NCBI GenBank assembly: GCA_949317995.1
Contig: OX439047.1
Coordinates: 2,342,501 to 2,406,500, forward strand
Reading direction: 5' to 3'
DNA: 64,000 bases
Source of the DNA: Acholoe squamosa
Taxonomy: Eukaryota; Annelida; Polychaeta; Phyllodocida; Polynoidae
Every line of letters begins with the position of its first letter. The stretch's first letter is position 1. Positions 1-9,673 of the stretch are shown in pieces. Position numbers and translations under genes: made by a program. The notes beneath the pieces were generated by a model. It was not told where the DNA came from and searched no databases. It saw only the letters and a program-made list of their open reading frames with translations.

Positions 1-1188
1 ACGGCCATGGACCTCCGTCTTACAACCGGTAACAATAACAATATAGCTATAACATGTGTTATTGTAGTCACGGCCATGGACCTCCGTCTTACAACCTGTA
101 ACAATAACAATAGCAATATAGCTGTAACATGTGTTATTGTAGTCACAGCCATGGACCTCCGTCTTACAACCTGTAACAATAACAATAACAATATAGCTGT
201 AACATGTGTTATTGTAGTCACAGCCGAGGACCTCCGTCTTACACCCTGTAACAATAACAATATAGCTGTAACATGTGTTATTGTAGTCACAGCCATGGAC
301 CTCCGTCTTACACCCTGTAACAATAACAATATAGCTGTAACATGTGTTATTGTAGTCACAGCCATGGACCTCCGTCTTACACCCTGTAACAATAACAATA
401 ACAATATAGCTGTAACATGTGTTATTGTAGTCACAGCCGAGGACCTCCGTCTTACACCCTGTAACAATAACAATATAGCTGTAACATGTGTTATTGTAGT
501 CACGGCCATGGACCTCCGTCTTACACCCTGTAACAATAACAATATAGCTGTAACATGTGCCATTGTAGTCACGGCCATGGACCTCCGTCTTACACCCTGT
601 AACAATAACAATAACAATATAGCTGTAACATGTGTTATTGTAGTCATGGCCATGGACCTCCGTCTTACACCCTGTAACAATAACAATAACAATATAGCTG
701 TAACATGTGTTATTGTAGTCACAGCCGAGGACCTCCGTCTTACAACCTGTAACAAAAACAATATAGCTGTAACATGTGTTATTGTAGTCACAGCCATGGA
801 CCTCCGTCTTACACCCTGTAACAATAACAATATAGCTGTAACATGTGTTATTGTAGTCACGGCCATGGACCTCCGTCTTACACCCTGTAACAATAACAAT
901 AACAATATAGCTGTAACATGTGTTATTGTAGTCACAGCCGAGGACCTCCGTCTTACACCCTGTAACAATAACAATAACAATATAGCTGTAACATGTGTTA
1001 TTGTAGTCACAGCCATGGACCTCCGTCTTACACCCTGTAACAATAACAATAACAATATAGCTGTAACATGTGTTATTGTAGTCACAGCCGAGGACCTCCG
1101 TCTTACAACCTGTAACAATAACAATAACAATATAGCTGTAACATGTGTTATTGTAGTCACAGCCATATACCTCCATCTTACAACCTAC
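1..1188. repeat. 69/75-bp minisatellite carrying a kringle-exon acceptor junction
   Basis: About 16 head-to-tail units run from the window edge. Units differ mainly by one extra (AACAAT) hexamer, giving 69 or 75 bp. Both lengths are multiples of three, so one plus-strand frame is open for 395 codons; this is a repeat artefact, not a gene. On the minus strand each unit reads TTGTTACAG then GTTGTAAGACGG, which resembles the acceptor and first codons of the kringle exon at 59845 (TTACAG then ATTGTAAGACG). The array therefore looks like amplification of a 3' splice junction. The left end is cut by the window. Confidence 0.9.
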
Positions 1189-1639
1189 AGGTAAAGCATC
1201 ATCATTCTGTATCATGAACATTTATATGAACTGCAATGTAAACAATATAGCCATGATAGGTGGCACCACACTATCCTCCCTGTCCTGTACCTGCAGATAC
1301 AACAGTGCGCCAACTAGCTGAACAACGTTAACTCTGACATCATAAAAGTCATACATCATTCATTCAGGCATTCCATACATAAGTCTTTATCTCACAATTT
1401 TGCCTTTAAACTAAGTTTCTTAAGTGTCCCAAATTAGATAAAAAGAAATTGATACAATATTTGTGTCTTTCTTAAAAGTGATTACTTAATTGCAAACTGT
1501 CCTGGGGAGGGGGAATCCTCAATCAAAGCCTCTATCGGAGAGCCATTGTAGTATGACTACAAATTCGACATTGTAACAATGATGTGAGTGGCACTATACC
1601 AACAGACGAAGCTCCTAACAAGTGAGTGGTCAGTAATAG
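1189..1639. other. Unannotated intronic or flanking DNA
   Basis: I see no coding exon, repeat array or RNA gene here. It is single-copy-looking AT-rich sequence between the left minisatellite and the decayed kringle repeats, most simply host intron of the minus-strand kringle gene. Confidence 0.5.
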
Positions 1640-2005
1640 ATGTTTAACGCCATTTCGACAGCTGAGGTCATATTCAAGGCGAGAACTACATTACACAATT
1701 TCACAGAGGAATGTGTCAGTGCCCGCGCATATGTGCACCACACACATCCCGAGGGATATGAAAGAGGAGATATAGACCCTTTTAAGTGGGCTCGGGAAGC
1801 CCTAGCTCCTGACAAACATCTCTGGCAATATGATGTTAAATCTATGACACTAAAACATCAGATCTACGGTACATGTAATATAACAATTAATAGACCTCCT
1901 TACCACAATTATGCACATCACAGTGTGCCTGGTTCTGTGTTAGAGATCTATAGTAATATAACAATAGTTAAAGCTCCTTACCATATTGGCCTAGTTCTGT
2001 GGTAG
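1640..2005 (+). other. Open frame of unknown status
   Basis: A 121-codon ATG-initiated plus-strand frame. The first ~75 residues have a protein-like composition (for example DPFKWAREAL and KHLWQYD), but I recognise no family. The last third overlaps decayed ~62-bp repeats that belong to the minus-strand kringle gene, so the full frame is unlikely to be one real protein. It could be an exon or a transposon remnant in opposite orientation to the host gene. Confidence 0.2.
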
Positions 2006-2106
2006 AGATCTATAGTAATAAAACAGAATTTAAAATTCCTTACCACATTGTGCCTGTTTCTGTGGTAGAGATCCATAGTAATATAACAGTAGTTAAAGTT
2101 CCTTAC
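1863..2106 (-). repeat. Decayed ~62-bp repeats containing a kringle donor junction
   Basis: Three or four degenerate units lie directly downstream (minus strand) of the donor of the kringle exon ending at 2107. Each unit repeats a piece of the exon end and the donor (plus-strand CCTTACCACA and TGGTTCTGTGG, near 1900, 1977, 2039 and 2100). They look like an amplified exon/5'-splice-site segment that has since decayed. Confidence 0.65.
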
Positions 2107-2358
2107 CACAGTCAGGTACATCACAGTACTCCCACAGTGTGGCTGGTTCTGTGGTGTAACACCAGGGGGCATCCCGGCTACTGCCCGGATTACGACATGA
2201 GTTAGTGGCATCCTCTAGTGTGGTATCTGGGAATGAGGCAGGGTCTGTGTAGGGCAGGGTGCGCTGTGCCTGGTCTGCCCAACGTGCACACATGAGGCCT
2301 GACACTGTGGTACGCTGTGTGCCCTTATACTCTGTGCCACTGGCAGTACGCTTACATT
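2107..2358 (-). CDS. Kringle-domain exon (complete kringle)
   Basis: A single 252-nt exon encodes a full kringle, a disulfide-knotted extracellular protein-binding module. The minus-strand acceptor CCTACAG precedes AA-TGT-AAG, and the exon closes at TGT-G before GTAAGG, so both flanking introns are phase 1. Six kringle cysteines are visible in order: CK, CARW, CRNP, WCYT, EYCDVP and DCG. The conserved PWCYTTEP and WEYCDVP blocks are intact. It is the last (most 3') recognisable exon of the host gene in this window. The complete protein cannot be built because its ends lie outside the window; secreted or membrane-tethered kringle proteins of this kind act outside the cell. Confidence 0.9.
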
Positions 2359-2411
2359 CTGTAGGTAAAATAAGGAATATACATGTAAGTACTCAGTATG
2401 CGCTAAGTGTA

Positions 2412-2464
2412 GGCCAGTGTGCGCTGTGCCTTTTTCACCCAACTTGCACATGTGAGGCCTGGTA
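2412..2464 (-). pseudogene. Decayed kringle-exon fragment
   Basis: A diverged copy of the middle of the exon at 2107-2358: the plus-strand string GTGCGCTGTGCCT and the following CCCAACTTGCACA recur from 2257-2295. There are no flanking splice sites and no intact frame, so it is a dead duplicate. Confidence 0.6.
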
Positions 2465-2485
2465 ATGGGTGTGGACCACTAAGAT

Positions 2486-2660
2486 TGACATGGCGACATG
2501 GGCTATTTTAGTCTTAGTGACATGGGACATGAACAATTTCTTAAAATTGATATGGTGACATAAACAGTTTCTTAAAATCGACATGGTGACATGACCATTT
2601 CTGAAAATTGACATGGGGACATGGTCATTTTTTAAAATCGACATGTGACATGGGGGACAC
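2486..2660. repeat. Short degenerate ~37-bp tandem repeat
   Basis: Four to five imperfect copies of a motif around TTAAAATCGACATGGTGACA. It lies in the intron between a linker exon and a kringle exon. No coding function is evident. Confidence 0.6.
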
Positions 2661-2676
2661 CCCATCCACACCCCCC

Positions 2677-2745
2677 TGGTACTGGAGTACACTGTGTACC
2701 TTTGTACTCTGTACCATGATCTGTATGTTTACACTTTGTAGATAG
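2677..2745 (-). pseudogene. Decayed 5' part of a kringle exon
   Basis: Read on the minus strand, this resembles the acceptor and first ~20 codons of the exon at 2358 (CK..., then GTEYKGTQ-like codons). The following kringle core is missing, so it is a partial exon duplicate. Confidence 0.55.
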
Positions 2746-2750
2746 GACAA

Positions 2751-2751
<1 letters not shown>

Positions 2752-2801
<50 letters not shown>
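2752..2801. repeat. (TA)n microsatellite
   Basis: About 25 uninterrupted TA dinucleotides in the intron upstream (plus-strand left) of a linker exon. Confidence 0.95.
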
Positions 2802-2804
<3 letters not shown>

Positions 2805-2871
2805 CTACCAGGTACGAGGATTTCCAGTCCCCTACATGATGGGGGTGTTACGGCAAGTATCGTCAACTTAC

Positions 2872-2931
2872 CGTACACTATGGTATCCAGGGTGACAGGC
2901 TTCTTGGTGGTAGTAGGGGCCTTAGGTTTTC
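2872..2931 (-). CDS. Linker exon between kringle modules
   Basis: A 60-nt minus-strand exon with a clean acceptor (CTACTTCAG) and donor (G then GTAAGT). It is phase 1-1, like the kringle exons, and encodes a Lys/Pro/Thr-rich spacer (GKPKAPTTTKKP...). Such spacers commonly separate kringles and may carry O-glycans; that is inference. The call rests on splice sites, phase agreement and its position between two intact kringle exons. Confidence 0.7.
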
Positions 2932-3098
2932 CTGAAGTAGAAAACAGTCAAGTTATAACATCACATACATCGCTGGGCACTGATGTCAGCACTCCCTGAC
3001 TCCCAGCATACACCAGGGCCACCACTGCCATACTGTATGTTACCCTTACCCTACATTTAGTATACATGTTCTGTATATATACACTATATAATACTAAC

Positions 3099-3353
3099 CT
3101 ATACATATAGGAATACTGCAGTACTCCCAGCGTACACCAGGGTCTGTTGTATAACACCAGGGGCCGCCACTGTCAGCCTCTATATTCCTGCAACCATTAT
3201 CAGCGTCTGCGATTGTGGCGTCAGGAAACATGGCCGGGTCTCGGTATGTGTGCTGCTGTGGGGACTGGAGGGACCATGACTGACATGTCCGACCTGACAC
3301 AGTGACTGACACCGTGCCCGTGTAGGCTAGACCTAATGCATCATCCAGACAAT
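3099..3353 (-). CDS. Kringle-domain exon (complete kringle)
   Basis: A 255-nt minus-strand exon from acceptor TTTTACAG (exon begins AT-TGT, Asp-Cys) to donor GTTAGT, phase 1-1. Six cysteines are present in kringle order (DC, TCQSW, GCRN, WCYT, EYCSIP, IC), with the blocks CQSWSLQSP, PWCYTTDP and WEYC. The domain extends one codon past the usual Cys-Gly end. It lies 3' of the retrotransposon nest in transcription order, so the nest sits in the intron upstream of this exon. Confidence 0.9.
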
Positions 3354-3397
3354 CTGTAAAAGTAATGTTTTATATACAATGAGCATTTGTACTGTAT

Positions 3398-3470
3398 AAG
3401 GCGCACGACTGACACGTCCAACTTGATACTGTCACTGACACTGTGCCTGTGTAGGTCAAACCAAGGTCAA
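3398..3470 (-). pseudogene. Decayed N-terminal half of a kringle exon
   Basis: On the minus strand this reads like the start of the neighbouring kringle (LGLTYTGTVSVTVS...TCQS) but with mutated key positions and no second half. The same half-exon is the unit of the 126-bp array at 49960-51020, on the other side of the retrotransposon nest. Confidence 0.6.
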
Positions 3471-3578
3471 AACTTTATGTATTTCCAATGTTGTCTTGAC
3501 TCCAACATTGGAAATACATAAAGTTTCAAAAATTCCCTACTTGAGCTATAGACGTGAAGCACATATTAGAAACCTTAC

Positions 3579-3803
3579 TTTAAAAGAGCTCAATCCCCCA
3601 AATTTACTGAGGTAAGACCTCGTGCCACAAGATTGGCAGATCATCCTGTACTGACTGAAGCATACTCCCTAAGTGTACATAAAAAAGCTGCTCACTGTTG
3701 GAATTCCTTGAGAGCTGAGGTTAAAACTATCTCTGAAATAGACAAGTTCAAACAACAAACAAAAAAAGGACTACTAACAGAGATAAAGGAAGGACTATGC
3801 TAA
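3579..3803 (+). pseudogene. C-terminal remnant of a non-LTR (LINE-type) reverse transcriptase
   Basis: 75 codons on the plus strand end in TAA at 3801. The block SLSVHKKAAHCWNSLRAEV then DKFKQQTKKGLL matches the tail of LINE ORF2 proteins, where (S)...A..WNSLP...I....F...LK..L is typical. The upstream frame is closed by stops and frameshifts, so only a 5'-truncated, decayed copy remains, as is usual for LINE insertions. The clade cannot be assigned from this piece. Confidence 0.6.
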
Positions 3804-4220
3804 AGTTGCTCCTATACTGTAAAAATCGTTTGGTATAACAAGAGCTGTTATGTAGCTATATGTATATATAATACATCTAACATACGAGAGATATAATACT
3901 GGCAAGTTTATTCCCATTTGTCCATTCTAACTGCCTTATTATTGTGTATTCAAGATCTATACACAAGTGCAATAATATCAGCACAACTGTAATTACACCT
4001 ACAGCAAGATATTCATATTTAGGAAATGACATTGATGAAAGAAAAACACAAACTATGTATATACTGATAATACAAGATGTGTAAAACTGTTACTAAAAAT
4101 GCATACTCCATGTATGAATTATACTAATGTTTGCTAATAACCCTGCCTATTCCTTAATATACCATAGTTAAACAACTTGTTTTCACTGGGGAGGTTTCTA
4201 AACAGTTACCTTTTTAAACT
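3804..4220. other. AT-rich host intron
   Basis: No exon, RNA gene or clear repeat is visible between the LINE remnant and the left target duplication of element B. Confidence 0.5.
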
Positions 4221-4224
4221 GTAC

Positions 4225-5554
4225 TATCATATACCATTTTATTATTCCATAAATTGTGACATATTATTGTATTGATCAAATAATGTATTGTATAAGGAAT
4301 CAATACATAGGTTGGTTCTAAGAACTATAAGAGCGCTCAAACTTTGTATAAGAGCGTTCATGCCCCACTGCACACCAGCCAAGTCAGTTACACAGAGTTT
4401 GTGACATCAAAGGGTCCGACCTAATGGTTCACTGCACAATATAATAAAACTGAGGGTCTCAGTGTGCGACCTCATGGTTCAGTGCACAAACTAATAAGTT
4501 GTAAGTGAATGCAACCGGCCGTCACGAGTGCCTGGGCACCGCAAACGCCGTCATGAGTGTCTGAGCACTCTAATAACTGAACAATGGGTTACATAAGCAC
4601 GACGCCATAACCGTCCGGTCGCTCTAGCGTCGCTCCTGAGCGACCTAGGTCAAATATAATTAGACGGTCAAAATGAGCCTAAGATCAAGGCGGAACTCCT
4701 ATTACTAAGGAAGTTACGCCATAGAGAAGGATTCGACCTCCGAGTACACTACAGACGAACCGGCGCGAGTTACGCGCCTATCAAGTGGGCATTATAAACT
4801 TGGCATATTCAACTCCGCGCATGCGCAAAATGGCAGTTATAACGGCGTAAACTTCCGAGATATGGGGGTTTGAAGTCAAAGAACCGACCAAGACAATGGG
4901 GGACACAGCGGCGTCCATGGGGGTCCTTTGTGCACCCAGTGACACATGAAAGACTCCCCTCAAACAATTGCAGAGTTAGGCAGATGCCACTGGCCCCAGT
5001 CAGTCTGAGGTGCAATGCCAAGATTTGCTACAAATAGCCTGGCTGCACCTCCTAGAAATCAGAACACCAAGAACCGCTCCAGAGGTAACATCTCCAGTCA
5101 TCTCCTGTTACCTGTTATACCACTGCACTATGGTGAAACTATGCTAGACAGGCATTGGTTTCCATCATTAGTGGCCAGAGGGTATCTTCCTCACGACATC
5201 CACCAGAGGGTAAAGTTATTCATTATCACATTATTCCTCTAAGCAGCAGGTCAGGAGCTAGGTGTGGGAACCCACCTAGAACTATGCTGGACATTGTATT
5301 ATTATTACCTCACAGGTGGAGTGGAACAGAACATTATACTTTATAAACTACTGTATATTTACTGTATGTACAAATTACCTACATACTAACTACTGTATGA
5401 TTGATATTTCTTACATGTTGCCTAAAGCTGAATAAACCAGTGATAACTGGAAATAACACTATTTATAAGAGCCTGTTGGATTAACCCTATATACCACTAG
5501 TCATATGATATTTCTCATATGACAACTTGATCATGCACAATTACTAGTATGACA
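4225..5554 (+). repeat. Element B 5' LTR
   Basis: 1330 bp, direct repeat of 48523-49852. It ends in GTATGACA and starts TATCATATACC rather than TG: the first two bases (TA) match the bases preceding the inner LTR copy, so they may be left by imprecise plus-strand priming. AATAAA is at 5431-5436. A 9-bp palindromic stem GTCATATGA/TCATATGAC lies at 5500-5523 near the LTR end. A TATAA-like string occurs near 4793. Confidence 0.93.
4817..4834 (+). promoter_or_regulatory. NRF1-like and YY1-like sites in the LTR
   Basis: GCGCATGCGC matches the palindromic NRF1 consensus and is followed at once by AAAATGGC, the YY1 core. The pair recurs in the other B LTR (49115-49132) and, inverted, in the A 5' LTR (35841-35858). 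The A 3' LTR copy near 7446 has one substitution (GCGCAAGCGC). Activity is inference from motif knowledge. Confidence 0.5.
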
Positions 5555-5557
5555 AAG

Positions 5558-5572
5558 TGGTGGAGAACATCC
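5558..5572 (+). other. Primer-binding site of element B
   Basis: TGGTGGAGAACATCC starts three bases after the LTR end. TGG pairs with the CCA tail of a tRNA, and the first ten bases (TGGTGGAGAA) would pair with a tRNA ending TTCTCCA-CCA. The same ten bases start the primer-binding site of the miniature element at 25098. The tRNA identity is not certain. Confidence 0.7.
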
Positions 5573-5700
5573 TACTAAGATCCCAAATTACCCAATGCTC
5601 TCATAAAAATTAAGCTGGCAACATTACTAAAAACAATTATACACACAGTAAACCCCACTCCACCCACCCAGTGACCTTGACACCATGTCCACAAAGGTCA

Positions 5701-6177
5701 CCAGTGAGATATCCCACATGCCAGTGAGATCTCCCACACATCAGTGAGATCTCCCACATGTCAGTGAGATCCCCCACACATCAATGAGATCTCCCACACA
5801 TCAGTGAGATCTCCCACACATCAATGAGATCTCCCACACAACAGTAAGATCTCCCACATATCAGTGAGATCTCCCACACATCAATGAGATCTCCCACACG
5901 ATCAGTGAGATCTCCCACACACCAGTGAGATCTCCCACACATCAGTGAGGTCTCCCACACGTCAGAGAGGTCTCCCACACGTCAGTGAGGTCTCCCACAC
6001 GTCAGTGAGGTCTCCCACACGTCAGTGAGGTCTCCCACACGTCAGTGAGGTCTCCCACACGTCAGTGAGGTCTCCCACACGTCAGTGAGGTCTCCCACAC
6101 GTCAGTGAGGTCTCCCACACGTCAGTGAGGTCTCCCACACGTCAGTGAGGTCTCCCACACGTCAGTGAGGTCTACCC
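5701..6177 (+). repeat. 20-bp tandem array in the gag leader of element B
   Basis: About 24 copies of a 20-bp unit (core GTGAGRTCTCCCACAC) fill the leader up to the start of the gag frame. The left half is more diverged and the right half nearly homogeneous. Element A has about 17 copies at the same place (34628-34975). Its position between PBS and gag recalls the Su(Hw)-site insulator of Drosophila gypsy; similarity of function is inference. Confidence 0.9.
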
Positions 6178-6717
6178 CACACATTAAGGTCTTATCAGTC
6201 AAGCTGGCAGAACAACACACAAAGACCTTACGTAGTCAGGGGCCTGTTGAAGAGGTCTCCCTCCCACCTAGATCTAGGAGACCCACAAAGGGCACAGCCT
6301 CCAGTACAACAGACCCACACTCAGTAGACCCCACACCACCCACCCTGTCTACTCAGGGAACAACCAGTTCTCAGGGATCCAACATTTCCCAGGGATCTCT
6401 ACAGGACGCTCAGCTCACGCTATCTACCTCAGGGGAAGAAGGATCGGCCTCAGGGGGTGGATCCACACCCTCATCTAGATCCTCCACCCCAGCTCCGGCC
6501 TTTGACAGCCACTCCTCCAGAGACACTTCTCCCACACCCTCCATCATGGACACCGATGAAGGCCCCCAACCAAATCAGACAGCTGAGAAGATAGGGGCCT
6601 ATGAGAAGGCCATCCAAGATGCAGTTACTGCCCTAGAGACCAACAAGTCCCAGCAGGAGGAAAGGGAGAGGATCCTCAACCAACAATTGGCAGAGAGGAA
6701 TGCGGCAATAGACGCCC
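6165..6717 (+). pseudogene. gag: Element B gag, 5' fragment (split by element A)
   Basis: The open frame begins at GTG 6165 and is collinear with the N-terminus of A's gag: a Ser/Pro/Thr-rich low-complexity region followed by a Gln/Glu-rich coiled coil. The first in-frame ATG comes only at about residue 127 (MDTDEG), in both A and B, so initiation may be non-AUG or the N-terminal open stretch may be leader. The frame is cut at GCCC (6714-6717), the target duplication of element A, and resumes at 36462. Gag would form the particle shell. Confidence 0.85.
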
Positions 6718-8064
6718 TGTCATACTAGTAATTGGCATGATCAAGTTGTCATATGAGAAATATCATATGACTAGTGGTGTATGGAGTAAATACATCAGGC
6801 TCATATAAAATAGTGTTATTTCCAGTTGTCACTGGTTTATTCAGCTCTAGGCAACATGTAAGAAATATCAATCATACAGTAGTTGGTATGTAGGTAATTT
6901 GTACATACAGTAAACATACAGTAATTTATAAAGTACAATGTTCAGTTCCACTCCACCTGTGAGGTAACAATAATACAATGTCCAGCATAGTTCTAGGTGG
7001 GTTCCCACACCTAGCTCCTGGCCTGCTGCTTAGAGGAATAATGTAATAATGAATAACTTTACCCTCTGGTGGATGTCTTGGAGAAGATAGCCTCTGGCCA
7101 CTAATGATGGAAACCCATGCCTGTCTAGCATAGTTTCACCATAGTGCAGTGGTATAGCAGGTAGCAGGAGATGACTGGAGATGTTACCTCTGGAGTGGTT
7201 CTTGGTGTTCTGTCCTTCTGGAGGTGCAGACAGGCTATTTGTAGCAAATCTTGGAAAAGCACCTCCAGACTGACTGGAGCCAGCAGCATCTGCCTGACTC
7301 TACAATTGTTTGAGGGGAGTCTTTCATGTGTCACAGGGGGACAAAGGACCCCCATGGGCGCCGCTGTGTCCCCCATTGTCTTGGTCGGTTCTGCAACTTC
7401 AGACCCTCATATCTCGGTCGTTTATGCGTTTATAACCGCCATTTTGCGCAAGCGCGGAGTTGAATATGCCAAGTTTATAATGCCTGTTGGATAGGCGCGT
7501 AACTCCCGCCGGTTTGTCTGTAGGGAACTCGGAGCTCCTTTCAGTCTCCATGGCATAACTTCCTTAATAATGGGAGTTCCGCCTTGATCTTGGGCTCATT
7601 TTGACCGTCTAATTATGGGCTTTCCATAAATGCTTTGATATTTGACCTAGCTCGCTCAGGAGCGACGCTAGAGCGACCGGAAGGTTATGGCGTCGTGCTT
7701 ATGTAACCCATTGTTCAGTTATTAGAGTGCTCAGACACTCATGACGGCGTCAGCAGTGCTCAGGCACCCGTGACGGCCGGTTGCATTCACTTACAAGTTA
7801 TTAATTTGTGCATTGAACCATGAGGTCGCACACTGAGACCCTCATTTTTATTATATTGTGCAGTGAACCATTAGGTCGGAGCCTTTGATGTCAGAGAGAG
7901 TGTTTGTAACTGACCTGGCTGGTGTGCAGTGGGGCATGAACGCTCTTATACAAAGTTTGAGCGCTCTTATAGCTCTCAGAACCAACCTATGTATTAATTT
8001 TATAGATATCCTTTGATTAATACAAAATATGTTACAATTTATGGAATAATAAAATGGTATATCA
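6718..8064 (-). repeat. Element A 3' LTR
   Basis: 1347 bp. In element orientation it runs from TGATATACC (8064) to TAGTATGACA (6718). It carries the inverted AATAAA (TTTATT near 6836) and the GTCATATGA palindrome. It has a 6-bp insertion relative to the partner LTR (near 7568) and one change in the NRF1-like palindrome. Confidence 0.93.
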
Positions 8065-8071
8065 TAGAATA

Positions 8072-8084
8072 CTCCCTCTCCCCC
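8072..8084 (-). other. Polypurine tract of element A
   Basis: On the minus strand GGGGGAGAGGGAG lies seven bases before the 3' LTR. This is the plus-strand primer position and is conserved in element B at 48505-48517. Confidence 0.75.
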
Positions 8085-8329
8085 GAGAGAATGCGAAACT
8101 CCGTCATTTCGCCGAGGGAATGTACAATTTATACAATTTTTACCTTATTTTGGAGTTATATATTGTTTGTAAGAGGATTTGAAGTGATGGGGAGTGCTTC
8201 AAATGCAATTTTTGTGGTAGAGCTTTGTCAGTATAAACAATTTTCTCCTGGGTATAAGTACATTTCCGAGTTTCTATATCTTACCATACCTGAGCTTATT
8301 TGCTTATGTAACATCAATTTTGGGTACAA

Positions 8330-8880
8330 CTTTCCATTTTTATGTACAACATACAATTTGGCAAATAGTGTGCCATTTTGGCATTCAATGTTCAATTTAG
8401 CGTGCAAATTGAACATAAATGACAATTTTAGTGTGCAAATATACAATTTCGCGTACATTTGGCAATTTTAGTGTGTAAATATATAATTTTTGCGTACATT
8501 TGACGGTTTTTGGTATGCCAATATATAATTTTGCGTTCAATTGATAGTTTCTCTATGTACATATATAATTTTGCGTACAGCTTGGATACACATAGAAATG
8601 TTGATTTTCTAAAAAATCTGACTTCAGTGTATGAATTGGGTACAGACATACAGTATAATGTGCAACATACAATTCAAATGTAAATTGGATACAAACTTAC
8701 AATCTAGTGTGCGAACATACAATTTTTGTGTGCAAATTGGGTACAAGCATACAATCTGGTGTGCAAACATACAATTTTAGTGTGCAAATTGGGTACAAGC
8801 GTACAATCTGGTGTGCAAACATACAATTTTAGTGTGCAAATTGGGTACAAGCGTACAATCTGGTCTACACTATACAATTT
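8330..8880. repeat. ACAATTT/GTGCAAA-rich degenerate repeats in the A 3' region
   Basis: Repeated strings such as GTGCAAATTGGGTACAAGC and GTGTGCAAACATACAATTT form a ~50-bp tandem array at the right side and looser copies at the left. The equivalent region of B is 47540-48300. No coding function; short open frames here are repeat artefacts. Confidence 0.75.
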
Positions 8881-9673
8881 TTGGGATTTGAGACAAATTT
8901 TTCCGAGGGCCGGAAAAACAAAGTACTTCATGTACAATAGGCTTGTTTGTCTCTGAGTTACTCATTGATTTTGCTATATGGGTGTATTAATTGGCAATTT
9001 CGGCAGTGGGCCGCTGCTTAATTGACTTTTCCCTAGCCTTCTTGAGTATGTGTCCCTGGAAGAGATTATTTGGTGAGTATCTTAAGTAAACATGTTTTAT
9101 GTCAACCATTTTCTCAACAATTTGTTTTTTTTTTTTTTTTTTCCATTCATTTTTCCAACAATTTTCTTGGGTACCTAAAGTGTGTTACTTTAAGTAAATC
9201 TTGGTATAGTATACAAGTGCTAGTGGGTACAAAAACTGTTTTAGTTATCTACCTGCATTCATGTATATTAATGTTAGATTTGTACAATTTACAATTTGTA
9301 ATTTGCAATTTCGCAATTCTGCGCGTACATGCGCGCATTAATCATCGATTTTGTGAGAATACCATAGATTTTCATATTATACATCAACAAGTGGCTGTGT
9401 ATGTATATATATTTTTTTTTTCTAATATTTTGATAATTTCATTGACAGTGGAGGTGTGTCAGGAGTGAGATGTGAGTCTCCCCCTGGTGTGCTCATGCAG
9501 TGGTGGCACTTGAGGTGTTAGGTGCCAGGTTCTGGCATGTGTCTGTGGCAGTGCCTAGCTTGGTGTCAGTGGACAGTTCAGGGTGGGGAGGGGTGTGTGT
9601 GTGTGTCCATTTAAGGAGTGTGTGGCTGGTATTGGAGTATCAGTTCCTCTCTGGAAATCACTGCTGTAGCACC
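8881..9673. other. Element A 3' noncoding region upstream of the antisense ORF
   Basis: AT-rich, with poly-T runs near 9128 and 9411. On the plus strand a pyrimidine-rich stretch ending TTTCATTGACAG at 9450 looks like a 3' splice site, 224 bases before the antisense ATG, so the antisense transcript could be spliced. This is inference from sequence only. Confidence 0.4.

Noticed and set aside
7..1194. 395-codon plus-strand frame
   Set aside because: 69/75-bp minisatellite translation; it resembles kringle junctions on the other strand.
7125..7494. 83- and 107-codon frames in the A LTRs (also 35528-35897)
   Set aside because: They lie fully inside LTR sequence around the promoter region, with no conserved start context or homolog.
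8228..8937. Small frames in the A 3' repeats (also 47751-48198 in B)
   Set aside because: Translation of degenerate tandem repeats; not alignable as protein between A and B.
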